From assembly GCA_027604505.1 (NCBI GenBank), contig JADIIX010000007.1, positions 124,001 through 188,000 on the forward strand: a DNA stretch of 64,000 bases. Direction: 5' to 3'. A program made the translations under genes and the position numbers. This DNA is from Gonapodya sp. JEL0774 (taxonomy: Eukaryota > Monoblepharomycota > Monoblepharidomycetes > Monoblepharidales > Gonapodyaceae). Below are positions 36,373 through 49,900 of the stretch, in pieces. Each line of letters opens with the position of its first letter. Position 1 is the stretch's first letter. The notes beneath the pieces were generated by a model, which saw only the letters and a program-made list of their open reading frames with translations, ran no database searches and had not been told where the DNA came from.

Positions 36373-37646
36373 AATTCTGAAGGGCTCTGGACCTCTGGGA
36401 CTAATGGGCCGGAATGGAAGATGCGCCATTATGTAGTTACATAAATCAAAATGCTTTTTTCCTTGTTCCACGTCATACATAACACAGTTTCTCACCTTAC
36501 AAATGGTTGTTCTCCATATGTTTCTCGACGATACCCTGCAGGAATTTCCTTCGAGAAGCTTAATCGATATCATTTTCCAAACTTTCGCAAATATCAGGCG
36601 GATGGAGGTGTCGAGCAAGGTTCGTTCCTTCAGCGTTTCAGAAGACATCTAATCTTCTTCCGACTACCAATATGAGCAGTCACTGCCTAAGGCAAGTTCT
36701 TAGTGTTATTACCTGCTCAGTCTTCTATCCGACAATGTCTGTGAAAGCACTGTTGGAGTGGGTGCCGGGACCAGTGGGATGCAGGTGCCCTGCTCAAGCA
36801 TCTCTCTTCGGAACTCTTACGGAGACTCGGTAGCCAGTGCACAGAGACACAAGTTTATCTTTGTGTTGTTCAAGATGATATGTTCCTGATTGGGAGAACT
36901 TTTGTGTTTGGTGCTGCAGCTTTCATGCAAGGGGCAGTGGGTGATAACTGTCACTCAAATCACTTCAAAATATTATGTGATTCACTCTGGTCTCAGGTCG
37001 TTTCAGCCTCAAGACTGGCAAGGCTGATCGTGAGAGACAATTCTCTGAATTTTCTATCTCCAATCTCCCACTCCGACACTCATTTTTCACTTGCACAGTT
37101 ATTGTTGAGGAAGATCGCAGTGCACGTAAGCAAATCTTCGTAGTCAGAAACACCCGAATGTTGAGAGTGTGCCCATCCCACTCTCGCGAATAGGAACTGG
37201 GTCATGTATTTGGATTGAACCACTGTGCCGCACCGTGTGTCATGACGTTCAGCAGTTCAATTTCTGAGGTGCACGGAAAGAGATCGAGCTTTTGTGTTGT
37301 ATGCTGCAGAAAATTGGAATTCATTAGACACGGAAGTAATCTTGAGTAAAGCTATAAACATCAACTGGTTTTTTGAGCAAGATAAACTGCAAATAGTCTG
37401 ATATGATATCTTGAAGTTCCGGGTGCTCCTCCAGATAACGTTCGTTTTCTGAAACTAAAAGTGACTGTCGCGATCAGTCACCGAATGTCAGATTTGAGGC
37501 ATAACACTCCCCGAGTTTGACCTTGAACGGACCTTTTTCTCGTTATATTCGGAAATTCTCTCCATGTCACCGTTGAAATCTGTCGTGTCCAAGGAGGGTG
37601 CATGAGCTGTGTGGCGAAATACGTCAAATTGGGGAATTTACGCAAT
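36373..37646. other. Interval without a recognised gene
   Basis: Short open frames occur on the + strand (for example a Met frame near 36503 and one at 36880-37140), but none has a recognisable domain or an obvious splice partner. They could be 3' extensions of the LONRF-type gene or chance. Confidence 0.4.
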
Positions 37647-38759
37647 TCAAGACTTGCACGAACACTTTTGCTTCCGAAAACTCCACTCGGATGACTTCAA
37701 AATCTGGCAGACACCCATCGAGTCAAAAGTTGCCATTGTTTGCGTCATGCCAGACCCCCCGCGCTTTGCCACCACGATGGTACCCTTCAACATTTCGCCA
37801 TCTTGGGTCGATGAAAGTGACATTTGCTCCACACCTCCAAAAGTGCTGTAGCGGACGACATCCAAGTTACGTTGTGGCGGAAGAGATTGCAACAATCTCA
37901 AGAGGAGAATCTCAGTCCCTGACAAAGTGCGGCTTGTGATCTTTGAAGTAATATATGATACCAAGTGCTCGAGATAGACGACTGACCTGCAGTGAGCAGA
38001 GGGCGAACATTCTCTCGTCTGAAGCTGTAGCAACTAGGTTGATTAGAATTGATGGTCTCGGTGATGACAAGCCTTTCTCCGTCATCGGAGACAATCATTT
38101 CAACGAGTAGGGTTGTTTTGTCACCGTCAACTCGCTCTTCGTGGTCGGATTCGCACAGGAGATCCAGTGAATGATTGATATAGGAGGTCGCTCGCCGACG
38201 GTACACGACGACCTCAGTTTCATTGTCGATGACGCATTCACTCTGTTCATTTGCTTCAGCCGCTGCACGTTCGGGTTTCTCAGTGACCGAGACATCCAAG
38301 AACGTAAAATAGCATGGCTGTCCCTTCCATGTAGATTCTTCAACTTTGGTGAAATATCTGCCACTCCTCCTTACCCCTTCTTCTGTATCCAGCATTAACT
38401 CTTCGTCATAGAATATTCCAGGCACAGGAGGGCCTTACCCGGTTCAAACGTTAACTCTCATACAGCCTGGCCCATGTTGACTAGTACTCGCGCACCTCCC
38501 AACGCGGCTACGAGCGCACGCGATTCCTCGCTGACACAGATGTTGACGGTTTGAATAGGCGCAATCTCAATAGGGAGGGCGACAAGTCTTTCGAGAAAGG
38601 GTGCCGCGTTGAGCTCTTGCAAAACGCATATGAACATATTGATGTACAAGGTGTTCCGGTATGATAGAGGCGAGAGAGCTCACGAGGGAGATTCCATATA
38701 TTCAACTTCGGATCCAAATCTTCTCGTGTCGTGAAGGTTTCCTCGATGGTACCCGCCAT
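37647..38759 (-). CDS. Hypothetical protein, multi-exon
   Basis: I do not recognise this product. The first exon from Met 38759 encodes MAGTIEETFTTREDLDPKLN and WNLP. It splices in frame to LNAAPFLERLVALPIEIAPI and VNICVSEESRALVAALGG. A second long open segment (about 37990-38425) reads EEGVRRSGRYFTKVEESTWK, CYFTFLDVSVTEKPERAAA and VEMIVSDDGERLVITETINS. The last segment ends MATFDSMGVCQILKSSEW and stops at 37647. The content is acidic and strand-rich with no membrane segment. Because the junction at about 38425-38470 was not resolved, this might be two genes. It lies in the same orientation as kexin, whose stop is only 90 bases upstream of this start. Confidence 0.45.
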
Positions 38760-38849
38760 GATGTGGAGTTGTGAATGGAAAGTCAGTTCTGTGACCAGCC
38801 GGCGAGTGCTTCAGCTGTTCTCCGCTACAATCAAATGACGGTACATTAA

Positions 38850-41757
38850 TTAATCCAACGCACTTTTTCTACTCAACCTATTAGTGCTATTTGACCTCTT
38901 CAATGACTGCTTATCCACAGATTTCATCAATGCAGGTTGTGCGCTCACCGAGCGTCCGTGCTTCCTTTCCTCCACCGTTTCATCGCTTCCCTTCACCTCT
39001 CGAAAGCGGCTTGCTTTAGATGGTGGTGCCTTTAGCTGTGGGATAAACGGCGAGACAAGTAGATCTCCTGTTTCTCCACCACGAGTTGTAAGACTTTCCA
39101 AAGACCACGATCTTCTTATTCCCGAACCAAACAATTCTACTCTGTTCATCAATCGAGAAACCAGAGAAATTTTGTGCTCCAACTCCTGTTGTTGGTCCGG
39201 AATTCTTCCTGGTGCTTCTATATTGACTTCCTCGATTGGGGTTAATGGTGAGGGAAAGAACCCATCCCCTGATGGTGAATTCAAGTATGTGCTCGAGCCT
39301 GTTGAAATCGGGGTGAGAGGAGTAGGGAACATCAGTTTTGGAGCGCGGTCAGGAGTGGCGGTTTCAAGATCATAGTTTCCATTGCTATCCAGTTTCATAT
39401 AGCGTGTCCTGGCACTCGTCATGAAGCGTCGACGGTAGATGGCGTAGGTGACGGCAGCTACAACTAAGCTCGCGAGCAAGACTATTATGCCAACAACCAG
39501 AAGAACTCTGTCATGAGGTGGTCCTCTGATTGTCTCAGTGCAAACAGATAGACCAGTCACCGGATCGATTTCAATGTGATCTTCGCCACAGATTCCCGAA
39601 AACAATAACTGCAGGTACTGGACAGTGCCAGCCTCCTTCATTGAGCCGGAAGTGTCGGTGGAGTTCCTTCGACTGTCAACTATCTGGAGGATCCATCGAC
39701 CGACCAAGGGTTCACCCCAACAGCGCACGGTAGTGAAGGTCCAAGGCAAATATCCTTCATTCGATACGTCACTTGTTCGTTCTGAAGCTAGTATAGAAAT
39801 CGTTCCTGAAGGGGAGACCAGCTTGATGGTGAGATATCGACGCTCCAAGTGATAGATCCGGACGGTGACTTGGACGTGCTCCAGACGGACAAGCTGACCA
39901 GTTGACTCCTTCGAAACATCTATCGGAATCTCCAAAATATTCCGGCCCACACTTCCATAGGGAATTCTCATATTTAGGTGCGCTTCAACGGTAACCGAGA
40001 GAGGTTGACTTGGCACCACTTGGTGGATCAAGGCTTCAGACACGAGTGCATCGGCGTCTAGCATGCCAAATCCGTACTTGTGGGAGACGTGAAAGCCGGC
40101 TCCATTAACTTGCCAATCAATATCCGTTGGATCAGTTTCCTTCGCAGTCTTGACAATGATGTACTGGATGTCACGCCACTGAAGTGCAGGTCTGAGTGAG
40201 ATGCCTTGGCGGATGAGATACGGTGCAGGACCATGGCTTCAAAGGGGACTATTTAAATTACCTTGCGGACAACATCAGTGCGAACATTCCTGCCGCAAGT
40301 GGTGCTGCCGCAGAGGTTCCAGAGTGTCGTTTTGTACATTCACCGTCCACATCCGTCGTCGTCTGAGCATTCCTGTATGATTGAGCGGTTTTCGGTGTGA
40401 TAAAGTGCATCAACGAGTACCTACGATCATGAGGTTCGAGTTCCCACTGTACGTAACGGCAAGGTGCGCCGCACACTGCTCTCCGTAGCTTGGCATTGTA
40501 CCATCCACCGCGACGGCTCCAATGGCGATCGTGTATGGACTATTGGCGTAGCCGTCGAAATTGCAATTATCGCCGAACAACCCTCCATTACCGGACGCAA
40601 ACACGAAGATAGAGCCCCGACCCTGTCGTCCCTTTGTGACTCCCACTTGAAATGCCTGCTGTGTGAGGTAACCGGGTCCATCCAAAGCCACACCATTGTC
40701 CTCCGGACCCCACGAGGAGGAATAAATATCATTTATGTTGAACATGTAATTGAACGCCATTGCCTCCAAGGCATCCGTTGTTGAGTCAGCTATCAGTCTC
40801 TCGGCTTTTGCGAGCGACGGAGACATGAAAACGACATGGAGAGTGCAAGGATTAAATTGGTCGTGGAGTCTCACCTGCGAACTTTGCTCCATATGCTACA
40901 CCCATACCGCAAACACTGTTCTTGGCAGCTGCTATTTGCCCGGCGCAACGAGTCCCATGAGCATCGTTGGGGGTGCCTGGGAGAGGTTGGTCAGTCCTTG
41001 TTGTAAAGTCCCAACTGGAACCCTGATTCTGTTCAAGGCCAATTCTCGACAAACTTGCAAAAAAATGTAGAGCTTCATCTAGCTCACCCAATTTGCTGAA
41101 AGGTCCGGGTGTGTAAAATCGACTCCATCGTCAACCACCGAAACGACTACTCCACTCCCGTTGATTCCTCGCCACCAAACAGGAACAACATTGATATCGT
41201 TTCCCAGAAGACCTTGTCCATTTACACCATCATTGTACTGGAGTAAAGAAGGTGAGAGCGAGACACCGGCTCGTTGCTTACTCATTTAGCTCACGCACCA
41301 GATGCCACTGATCCAGGAACATTGGGTCCGTGACCGTAAACGGCAAAGCAGCCGATCTCGTGGCCCTCGTTTTAGGGTTTTGTTGTTCGAACCATCTAAC
41401 ATGTTTGGCATTGAGTAATTTGCTTTCAACTTCCGCGATCCTGCGCTTTTGGAGCAGTTTCTCCGTCTTAGCATCCAACGGTCCCTCGTGAGAGACAAAG
41501 GCCTCGAACAGCCAGAATCCTTCTAGAGCTCCAATTGAACCAACATTAGTAAAACTATGGCGTTCAGCGAAGTCGTCCGCCTCGATCGAGGTATATGGGC
41601 GATCGAGGTCATCGTGATGAAGCTGCACTGCCCAACTCAGGGTGAGAGAATTCGCGCTGCCGTGACATGGATACGAGCAGAGAATCGATGCTAAAAGATT
41701 GAAAGTGAGCCAGATTGCATCGAGGATTGGTTGTCTCATTTCCCGATGGTGATACAT
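38850..41757 (-). CDS. Kexin/furin-like proprotein convertase
   Basis: Kexin cleaves secretory precursors after dibasic sites in the late Golgi. The N terminus has a signal-like segment ([20 protein letters not shown]), then a prodomain with [20 protein letters not shown]. The catalytic domain shows Asp in [18 protein letters not shown], His in [16 protein letters not shown], the oxyanion Asn in [20 protein letters not shown] and Ser in [20 protein letters not shown], so all catalytic residues are present. [17 protein letters not shown] is a further hallmark. The P domain (about 39550-40110) includes [21 protein letters not shown] transmembrane span ([20 protein letters not shown]) is followed by a long Ser/Pro-rich cytosolic tail of about 190 residues, presumably with sorting signals. 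Several small introns interrupt 40060-41280. Confidence 0.94.
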
Positions 41758-42070
41758 AGAACGGTGTCCACACTACAATCATAAGTAGCGTTAATGGCGT
41801 TGTGACTTCAATTTCTCATTCGTCTCGATTCATCACAAAAACTGAAGAGAATTCTTCACTATCTATTGCATTTATTGCATTGAAGCTTGTCTCTCGCGGT
41901 GCGCAATCGTAAACTCTTTGAGGTTGTCTTCTTTTTGTGCCTGTTGAAGCTGCAGAGCAGCCGACTGCAGAGAGCCAGCGAGTGCGCTCGGTGCAGTCGG
42001 ATCTAAGGACAGGCAATTTGGTACAATATTGCGGTATGATTTGAGTGATTAAATCGTGAAATAACCAATA

Positions 42071-42730
42071 TCACTCCATACCAAGTTTCAGCACACCACT
42101 TTGTACGAGTTCTGCGGCCGAAGGCCTACGAGATATTTGCTTGACGAGAGCGTCTTCAATCTTTTTCTTCTGAAGCTCAACTTGGGGCCCCTGGATTGCT
42201 GAGCTAACAGAGGAGTTGGAGGTGGGGTCTGTGGCGACATTTTGTTGACAAACAACTGCGACACCACCAAGTGCTGAATGACGCACCGGATTTCAATACA
42301 TTGCTCTGTACTAGAGCCGCTGGCTCCGGACGGTTATGGAGCTTTTTGCTCAGCACATCTTCAACTTTTCTCTTCGCGAGCTCAGCTGCAGCCGCTTGTA
42401 TGCCGGCCGATACGTCACCTTAGTAGCAACGAGAACGAGAAGAAAGGGGATGACAAGAGGCGGGAATAGTTCAAAGAGTGGTGAGGTCTTCGGTGAGTCA
42501 AGATTTTGTGAAGGTTGTTCACCTTTCAAGATGTTTCGGTCCAGTAGGTCTTGTTTTTGTGGTCGACTCGCAAGCAACGAATCCAAGTGATCCATCCCTT
42601 CAAACTTTGCTGCCTTCCCCAAGGACAAACCAGTGTGTTCAATTTGATCTTCTGCAAGCGCATCTCCATTTGGTTTCGACAGAAGATTGGGGGTAGGTCT
42701 CCCGATTGCACCAATGGTCGAGGAACGAGT
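42071..42730 (-). CDS. RPEL-repeat protein (predicted G-actin binding), 5' end unresolved
   Basis: At least three RPEL motifs are read in order on the minus strand: HLDSLLASRPQKQDLLDRNI (near 42530-42590), VEDVLSKKLHNRPEPAALVQ followed by SNVLK (near 42300-42390), and KKIEDALVKQISRRPSAAEL followed by VQSGVLKLG (ending at the stop at 42071). RPEL motifs bind monomeric actin in MRTF and Phactr proteins. Upstream sequence IGAIGRPTPNLLSKPNGDAL belongs to the same exon as repeat 1, with a likely acceptor near 42735. The first exon and start were not found, so the gene may extend towards 42975. No phosphatase-binding or SAP domain is visible. Introns separate the repeats, each repeat close to an exon end. 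Confidence 0.65.
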
Positions 42731-42975
42731 TCCTAAATTATCTGGAGTGTGAGACTGGTTCTATATGCAAAACTGGCTTCTAAATATCCCACTCTTAGCT
42801 GCCATTGTTCCGATCTCAGGGATGACTCGCAACGAAAGGAATGCTGGTTGTGTGAAGTAGTGGTGGGAATGAGTGAGCGACCGTCTTCCCCGGCGCAAGA
42901 TCGATCAGGTGCCAAACAATCACTCAACCAAAGTTGTTGATTACGTTTTTTGTTTGGGATTTGAATGAAAATCAT

Positions 42976-45300
42976 AAACTTCGTAACACTTTTATGTAAT
43001 ATTATCAGACTTGTCTTGAGAAAAAGATTTTTCGTGACGTATGAACTGTATCTCTTCGGGCGGCTGCCACAGACGATTGTCTTGGGCTGGCAATAGATGG
43101 AATAGGTAGGAAAATGATCATAGGATTTCGAGCTTTACATGCATGGCATACTATGTATGATTATGGCGCCTTTGTAGGTTGCTCAAAAATCGTTGCGCTT
43201 GCACCCCTTGGGTTGACGACGCCTTCCTCAGGTTTTGGTGGCTATGAGCTCACGCAGCTGCCGCTTCTCATGGGGCTCTATTATCTCAAGTGGAAGATCA
43301 GGACAATCGGGGTTGGAAACGGGAAGTCCCCAAAGTGAGAATCCAACAGAGGTAGCGAGTTTAACTCTGGGAAATTATGACGGCTGATTATGTGCGCCTG
43401 CGGAGGGTGCGGAACACACGCTAACATTACGTGCTTGCCATTAATATAGAACTTCAACTTGAAAGAGCGATCACTCGGTCTCGTGGATAGGATGGAGTCT
43501 CTCCTCCCACTTCAGTTCAGCAGTCGGTCGTGAGTCGGTTTTTCTTCCAGCTGAGCTCTGCATCACTGTCAAACAGGAACTCAGTGAGCAGTGAGAGCAA
43601 AACAGTTCTAGCCGAGGTCCGTCTCAATCTCATCTGCTTCGCAAGTAAGGGGCCCGAGCCGATAAAGGGAAATTGGCTACTGCTAAGCTCTAGGATCGAT
43701 ACTTTCATCTATATTAATGTAAGCAATTGTGCGGAAGAGGGTCCATCACCGCTCAGTGCCTGACCACTAACACAACTAACACATTGATATCACCGACGCG
43801 AAGTTCTCGATCCACGTCATCCTAGTCGGTATCAGTGACGTTACATTTATTGCACTACCGCCTCTGGTGCTTACAAATGCGTGGCGGACGACCAAGAGGG
43901 GGTCAGGGAGAACGTGAGTAGCGATAACGGACGTGGCGTTGGTGTTGGTGTCGCAACATAATAAATTAGAGGAGATGGCAGACGCTTTTGAGTGTGTGAC
44001 GTTGTAGTTCATCGTGCAGTTGCTTGGAATGGGTTGTGGGTCAGGGCTTTGTCCAGGCAATGCTGAAAGCATCGGACTTTTCAACCAGTGTTGGCGACGT
44101 GACTGAAGATACTTCCCTGCTTTGTTTTACAACGGTTATAGTTATCACTGGGTGAGTGTACTAATCCAACGCTATGTCCGCTACTGTTGGAAGGTGCAAA
44201 GTCCTCCTCGACCTTTTGGCTAGTCGTTGACGTCGATGCACCGAGATTCGTTATGGGAGCAGGTGTGAGTTGTTTCTGGGTTTACGGAGTGGTGCTATAG
44301 TGTGAATTAAATGTAGCATTATCACCGCACCCCCTAAGCACGATTTGCTACTTCTCCATCATTTAATGTCCCGTCACATCACTCAATCTGTAGCTCCCCA
44401 AACAGTGCCCCATCTTGAGTCCCCGGCCGCCCTCGCTCGCTCACCACCAGCTCGACTCAAGGGAGCATGAAATCCAAAAAATTGAGCCCGTTCCACGTGC
44501 CGAGCAATTCTTCGCTGTCGATGTCCGCGCAAGTCGCTGCCCTCGCTGCCATAGCCCACGCGAACACTTCCATGGCCCTCTTTCACAGGAGGTGGCATCG
44601 AGTTCAATGGACTTGTGTCCCCGTCAGCGATATCGGCCAAAACCACGGCGACGTGGTCTTCACCCACCACATTACCGATCCCAATCAGGCTGACGACGCC
44701 GTTGTCGTATGTCCACCCAGTGGCTCTCTCGGCGGGCTCCTCCTCGGAATCCGTCGATGCGGGAGGATCTGCGTCTGCGGTCGGTTTGTCGTCAGGGGTA
44801 CAACTGGGAGTGGGACATTTGGGGATAGATTGGGTGAGCTCACACAATCGACAGGCAAGCGTCTGTTGTGCCCCCTGTGGACAATAAGGAAGAGGAGGAT
44901 TTACCGGCTTTGCGTAAATCAGGAAGCGCACTGAAAGGGTTTGGAGTTGTGGTAGGCAGTTGGTGAGAACCGCTGGCTTTCTGATCTGGAGCAGAAAGCG
45001 CTGTGCTATGCAACATTCTTGAGGCCTCTTTCGTATTGTTTCATTTCTGTGGATCACAGTCTTTCTTGGTACTGTGGCCGGCACCAGCAGCTTGCAAATA
45101 TAAAATTAACCATACAGATTACCTTCTCAAATTAACTCTATTGTAGTATTATTTTGAAGTGATTCCCATCTCAAAAGTATTGTACTGTGCTTGGACGAGG
45201 GGCATTGCAAAATGGATTCAATTGTGGTGTGTAAAAGTGGCGCAGAGGACTCTGTATCACTCTTGGTCTATCTGCCGTTTTCCACCCAAAACATACAAAC
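42976..45300. other. 2.3 kb interval without a recognised gene
   Basis: I find no domain here. The longest open frame is on the minus strand at 44383-45084 (233 codons, Cys/Pro and Arg/Gly-rich, no hallmark motif), overlapped by a 155-codon frame on the + strand at 44467-44934. Neither shows convincing protein-like conservation signals by eye. The interval also holds the upstream region of the 14-3-3 gene. Confidence 0.4.
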
Positions 45301-46857
45301 ATGGCTGACGGTCAGAAAGGTACGAAGTCTCCTCATTGATTTAGAAATCGCCCTCAACTTGACGCGATTCTCGGTTCTACGAAACCCCGCCCCCCCCGAA
45401 CTCGTTACTCGGACATTCCACCCCATGGCTTCAATCCTACGACCACCTCCAAACGCGCCAATCCAGCCGAGAGAGAGCATGCTGTCTACATGGTGAGTTT
45501 TCCTCGTGATGCGGACTTTCTGCGGTGATTTTACCGTCGCGAACACTTTGCTGACTGGTGCGTGTTTGGTGTCCAGGCCAAGCTGTCGGAGCAGGTACGG
45601 TTTGATCCCTTCCGCGTCATTCACTATGGAGTTTGTTTTCCTTAAATTCAATGAATTTGGCGATTGACTCCAGGCTGAGCGTTACGATGAGATGGTTTCG
45701 TTCATGAAGGTAAGGGAGGAATTCGTGGGTGTGCCCCCCATTCCGATTTATTCATACTATTCTCAAACTGTACAGGATGTGGCAAAGGTAAAACCAGCTT
45801 ATCGTGTCCTCAAGGGAATCCCTGAAGTTGTTTTGAAATCAACACTTTTGTGGCAGATGGGGGTCGAGCTCACTGTGGAAGAGCGCAACCTCCTGTCCGT
45901 TGCCTACAAGAACGTCATCGGTGCCCGCCGCGCGTCTTGGCGAATCGTCTCTTCTATCGAACAAAAGGAGGAGTCTAAGGGTAACGAGAACCAGGTCAAG
46001 AAGATCAGGGATTACCGCATCAAAATTGAGAACGAGCTTTCGGACGTCTGCAATGACATTCTTGATGTTCTTGACAAGCACTTGATCCAGACCGCTGCTA
46101 CCGGAGAGTCGAAAGTCTTCTACTACAAGATGTGAGTTCGCTTATGAAAGAATACCCCATTAATTCGTATTGGAGCGTTTTGGTGAGATAGGAAGGGGGA
46201 CTACCACCGTTATCTCGCCGAGTTCTCCACTGGTGACAAGCGGAAGGATGCCGCGAATAAAGCTCATGAGGCATACAAAGCCGCCACCGACATCGCCCAG
46301 ACTGAGCTAGCACCGACACACCCCATCCGCCTCGGTCTGGCCCTGAATTTCTCTGTGTTCTATTACGAGATTCTGAACTCTCCAGACCGGGCGTGCCACC
46401 TGGCTAAGCAGGCGTTTGACGACGCAATTGCGGAGCTTGACACTCTGAACGAGGAGTCCTACAAGGACAGCACCCTTATCATGCAACTCCTGCGTGACAA
46501 CCTGACACTCTGGACATCGGGTGAGTTGCTTATTATGTTGAAGGGCAATCTCCTGCTCCTTACACTCTTCTTGCCTCTCCCCATCTCTATGCTAATCCGT
46601 ATCTTGAAGATCTCCAAGACGGTAAGGGTTGTCGCCTCTGTCGCATAATCATAATTGACCTGAATCTTGTTTCTCACCTCCACATTGTTTTATGTGCTCA
46701 TATTATGCCTCGGAACGCGGTTCCCTCTATCAAAATCCTTGCGTTGAACGAATTGTGGTGACAAAAACACATCTGCGTCACTATTTTACAACAATTTACA
46801 GCGGAGGGGGAGAAGCCTGGCGAGGAGTCGAAGGAGGGAGAAGCGCCTGCCGTGTAG
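45301..46857 (+). CDS. 14-3-3 protein
   Basis: 14-3-3 proteins are cytosolic dimers that bind phosphoserine/phosphothreonine motifs. Secure exons: 45577-45594 (AKLSEQ), 45674-45709 ([12 protein letters not shown]), 45776-45787 (DVAK, 12 bases), 45857-46131, 46192-46520, 46610-46621 (12 bases) and 46802-46857. They read [100 protein letters not shown] and an acidic tail. The phosphate-binding Lys/Arg/Tyr set appears present. The 5' end is unclear: the codons before AKLSEQ are EREHAVYM, and that frame runs open upstream to about 45365 without a Met, so a first exon (perhaps ATG 45301) must supply the start. Confidence 0.9.
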
Positions 46858-46932
46858 ACGTGTTCTCGAGTACATTTTCATCATCCACCCTTACATCACA
46901 CACTGCGTTGCCCCATGGTTTCGAAGCAATTT

Positions 46933-49900
46933 TCACCGCCTTGTATGGCTTGTGACAAAACGTCCCGTAGAGACATAGCGGTTGTACCCATCGTACCGTT
47001 TTATCTCCACGCTGGAACGAGCCTCTTTTCCGGGGACCCAGATTTTGGTTACATCCACATACCCTTTATAGACTTCCTCGTCCTTCTCCAGAACAGTTGT
47101 ACCACGCGTTGGTGTATTGACATACTCCGTGAACAACCCTGAAGTGCATCCAATAACGGTGAGGAGATGGTCACAATGTAATAACTGGCGAGAACTCACT
47201 GTAGTCGGGGTGCCGGAGAGGGCTTTCCCGCTGCGAGCCGGTGCTCGCGTTTGAGGCCTTTGTTATTCCAGATGCGATGGACAAGGGACGAGAAAGGTTT
47301 GAGTGGTGGTCCTCACTAGAGGATGGATCCAAGTCCACAACAGATGTTCCACTGTCGAGGACGATTGCGGAAGGGCGAAACTGATTGACATATCTTGAGG
47401 GGCAGAAGGATGTTGTGGCTGCTTGCAACACCATGCAATACACTATCTTTCACCTGCGATATTCTTTGTATTCCCCTGTTGTGACTTGGGGCTGGAGCAG
47501 TCTCTTGGACATGGCAGACGTGCCCCAGTAATCCTCGATCGCAACTTTTGTGTCCCCTTGATCACCATGGCTGTCTCCGACTTTCCGCGAAGACATGTTC
47601 TTGCCGTCCTCTTCACCAGGTTTGTTTGTCAATGTGAGCCACCGCTTGACGCCGCCAATATTGAGACTGCGGCAGACACGTTGACATTCTAGTATATGAG
47701 ATGCAATTCGCGGAACGATTCATGCGTACCTGTACAACATGAAATGGCGATTGGGCTGTCCATGAGTTGTCCTGACGGTGAACGGGCTAAAGTCGAACGT
47801 CTTCTTATCTTCCTCCTTCCTATCGCGGGCAGATGTGCTCCGTGATTTAGATCTGAAGGGAACAGTCGTGCACGCCCCAGTGAATTCTTACTCACCGGAG
47901 TGTGGAGATCATATTGAACGCGAAAAGATTCGCAAACGAGGTGATTAGAGTTGGACGGTAGTGCTCGGCGAAATAGTAAGGATCATCTTGCCCTTCGCCA
48001 ATCGAGTTGAGATTGCTGGTCGCCGCATTGACTCCCAAGTTGTCAGGGGACCACCACTGGATATAGCTTAATATTTGTAAATGAGTGTATTGGCGCGCAA
48101 TTTGGCTGTGACGTAAAATTGACACACCTGCGTTTCGGTCGTTTAATTCGCGGATCCTCGTTGTGCAGGTGATAGTCAGTGTTAAGGTCCCACAATCTCG
48201 CGTTAGGTTGGGCTAGGTAGGTTCCGAGAAATAAATTGATCGCATCCTGCTTCTCAGCATCTGAAAGGTGTGGATTCCGATCATAAATGAATAAATGAAG
48301 GCCTAGTATAACACAATCACGCAACTTAGGAAGAATTACCGGTAAATGAGTTACTATAAAACCGCCGAATGCTCTCAATCATATCGCGTGAGTGAGTTGT
48401 CCACGCTGAAATCTTACGGTATGTTTCCATTGTGTTGACCAAGTGTGATCCACCGTACTGAGGCAAACCAGAAACCGTCTGCATAAACCTGATCCACTAA
48501 GTCACACGCAAATCTAAAGTACTTCACCTGCAATGCAATGGTGTCTCCATGATCGTGATACAACACATTCAGCAAATTTACCGCGTCACAGTCCAGAGGC
48601 ACTTGCGGACTGTCAATCACCCCAAGAGCGTACAACTGTTGTCCCAAGGCACATTTGCCAATGACAAACTGCGCTGCATTAGTTCGATCAATACAGTCGA
48701 CACAGTTTGTACGGACGACACCGTTTTGACGGCGACCGAGAATTCTGCGCTTTGGATCGGTAGTCCGGCGAGCAGTTCTGTAGAACATTGAGTGAAAATG
48801 GACGTGGGTTACGAAAGGTTTAAAATTCATTCAGTCACAACACCACGCAGCAGACGGCAAGATTCGGCGGGTACGCACGTCTCCCTGCGTACTGCATTCA
48901 TATATGGTTCTGGGCCCGAATGAAAGAATCCCGTCGTTGACAATACATTTTTGCCAATCTCCTCGAGTGTCTCCACTACATTGTGATCCTCGCTCTTTGA
49001 CGCGCGCGCCATGTCCCAGGCTATGTAGATGAGCTTCTTATCGGGTGGTAGGTGCTTGTTCAAGTACGTGACGCACGCTGTGAGTTCGTTGAGAAGTATA
49101 GATTCGCGGGGAGTTTTCTCTTTGCTCTAGAATGAGAGGAACGAGTGAGCACGTACGGGCACACGCAGGGGCGCACTGGGCAACCGGACCGGCACAAAAC
49201 GAAACTTCGGCGATGCACAATACCTTGACGAGATTGAGCACGATAATGGGGGTTCCGTATCGTTTGAACATTTCGTCGAAGTGAAGTGCAGCGGCGGAGA
49301 AGTAAGGGTCCACGACAGTGACTAGAAGGGGTTACCAAAGAGTGGAACGGAACATGCGGAGCGGGAATAACGACATCTAAACCTCTCCACGCAAGTTCAT
49401 AATATACTTACGTTCGATCGGTGGCTTCGGTGCTATGGACGTGGTATCTTGCGACCAAAAAAGGGGAATGGATCCGCGGTGTTGGACAAAAGAGGTGTAA
49501 GCAGCTTTGTTGTGATACCGTCCTCGTGGAACATAGAAGGAGGTAGTGGTGGCATCGTTGACAATCTGCTCCGTTTCGACGTCATTCTGAAATAAGTAAG
49601 GTAAGATGGAGTACTGCTGATGCGGGTAAAGAGGGCTTACCGCCACGTAACCCTAATTCGGTTCATGACGCACAGATAAATTCGCATTTCCACTAAAGCT
49701 GCAGCAAAGCACAGAAAGACCTCACTTGATCGCTCACACCTCTCTTGAGGAACCGTGCTCCGGCGTAGTGTCTTGATCTCCTCGCAATGAGGGTCACCAG
49801 GATATTACGACCGTAAACGGAAATCTTGGCTTGGTCCACGAACCCATGGATGACAGGCAACGCCCAAGAGGAAGTTATCGATCCGAATCCCGCAACAAGT

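Noticed and set aside
44383-45084. 233-codon minus-strand frame as a gene
   Set aside because: No motif, compositionally odd, overlapped by an equally open + strand frame; left as unassigned interval.
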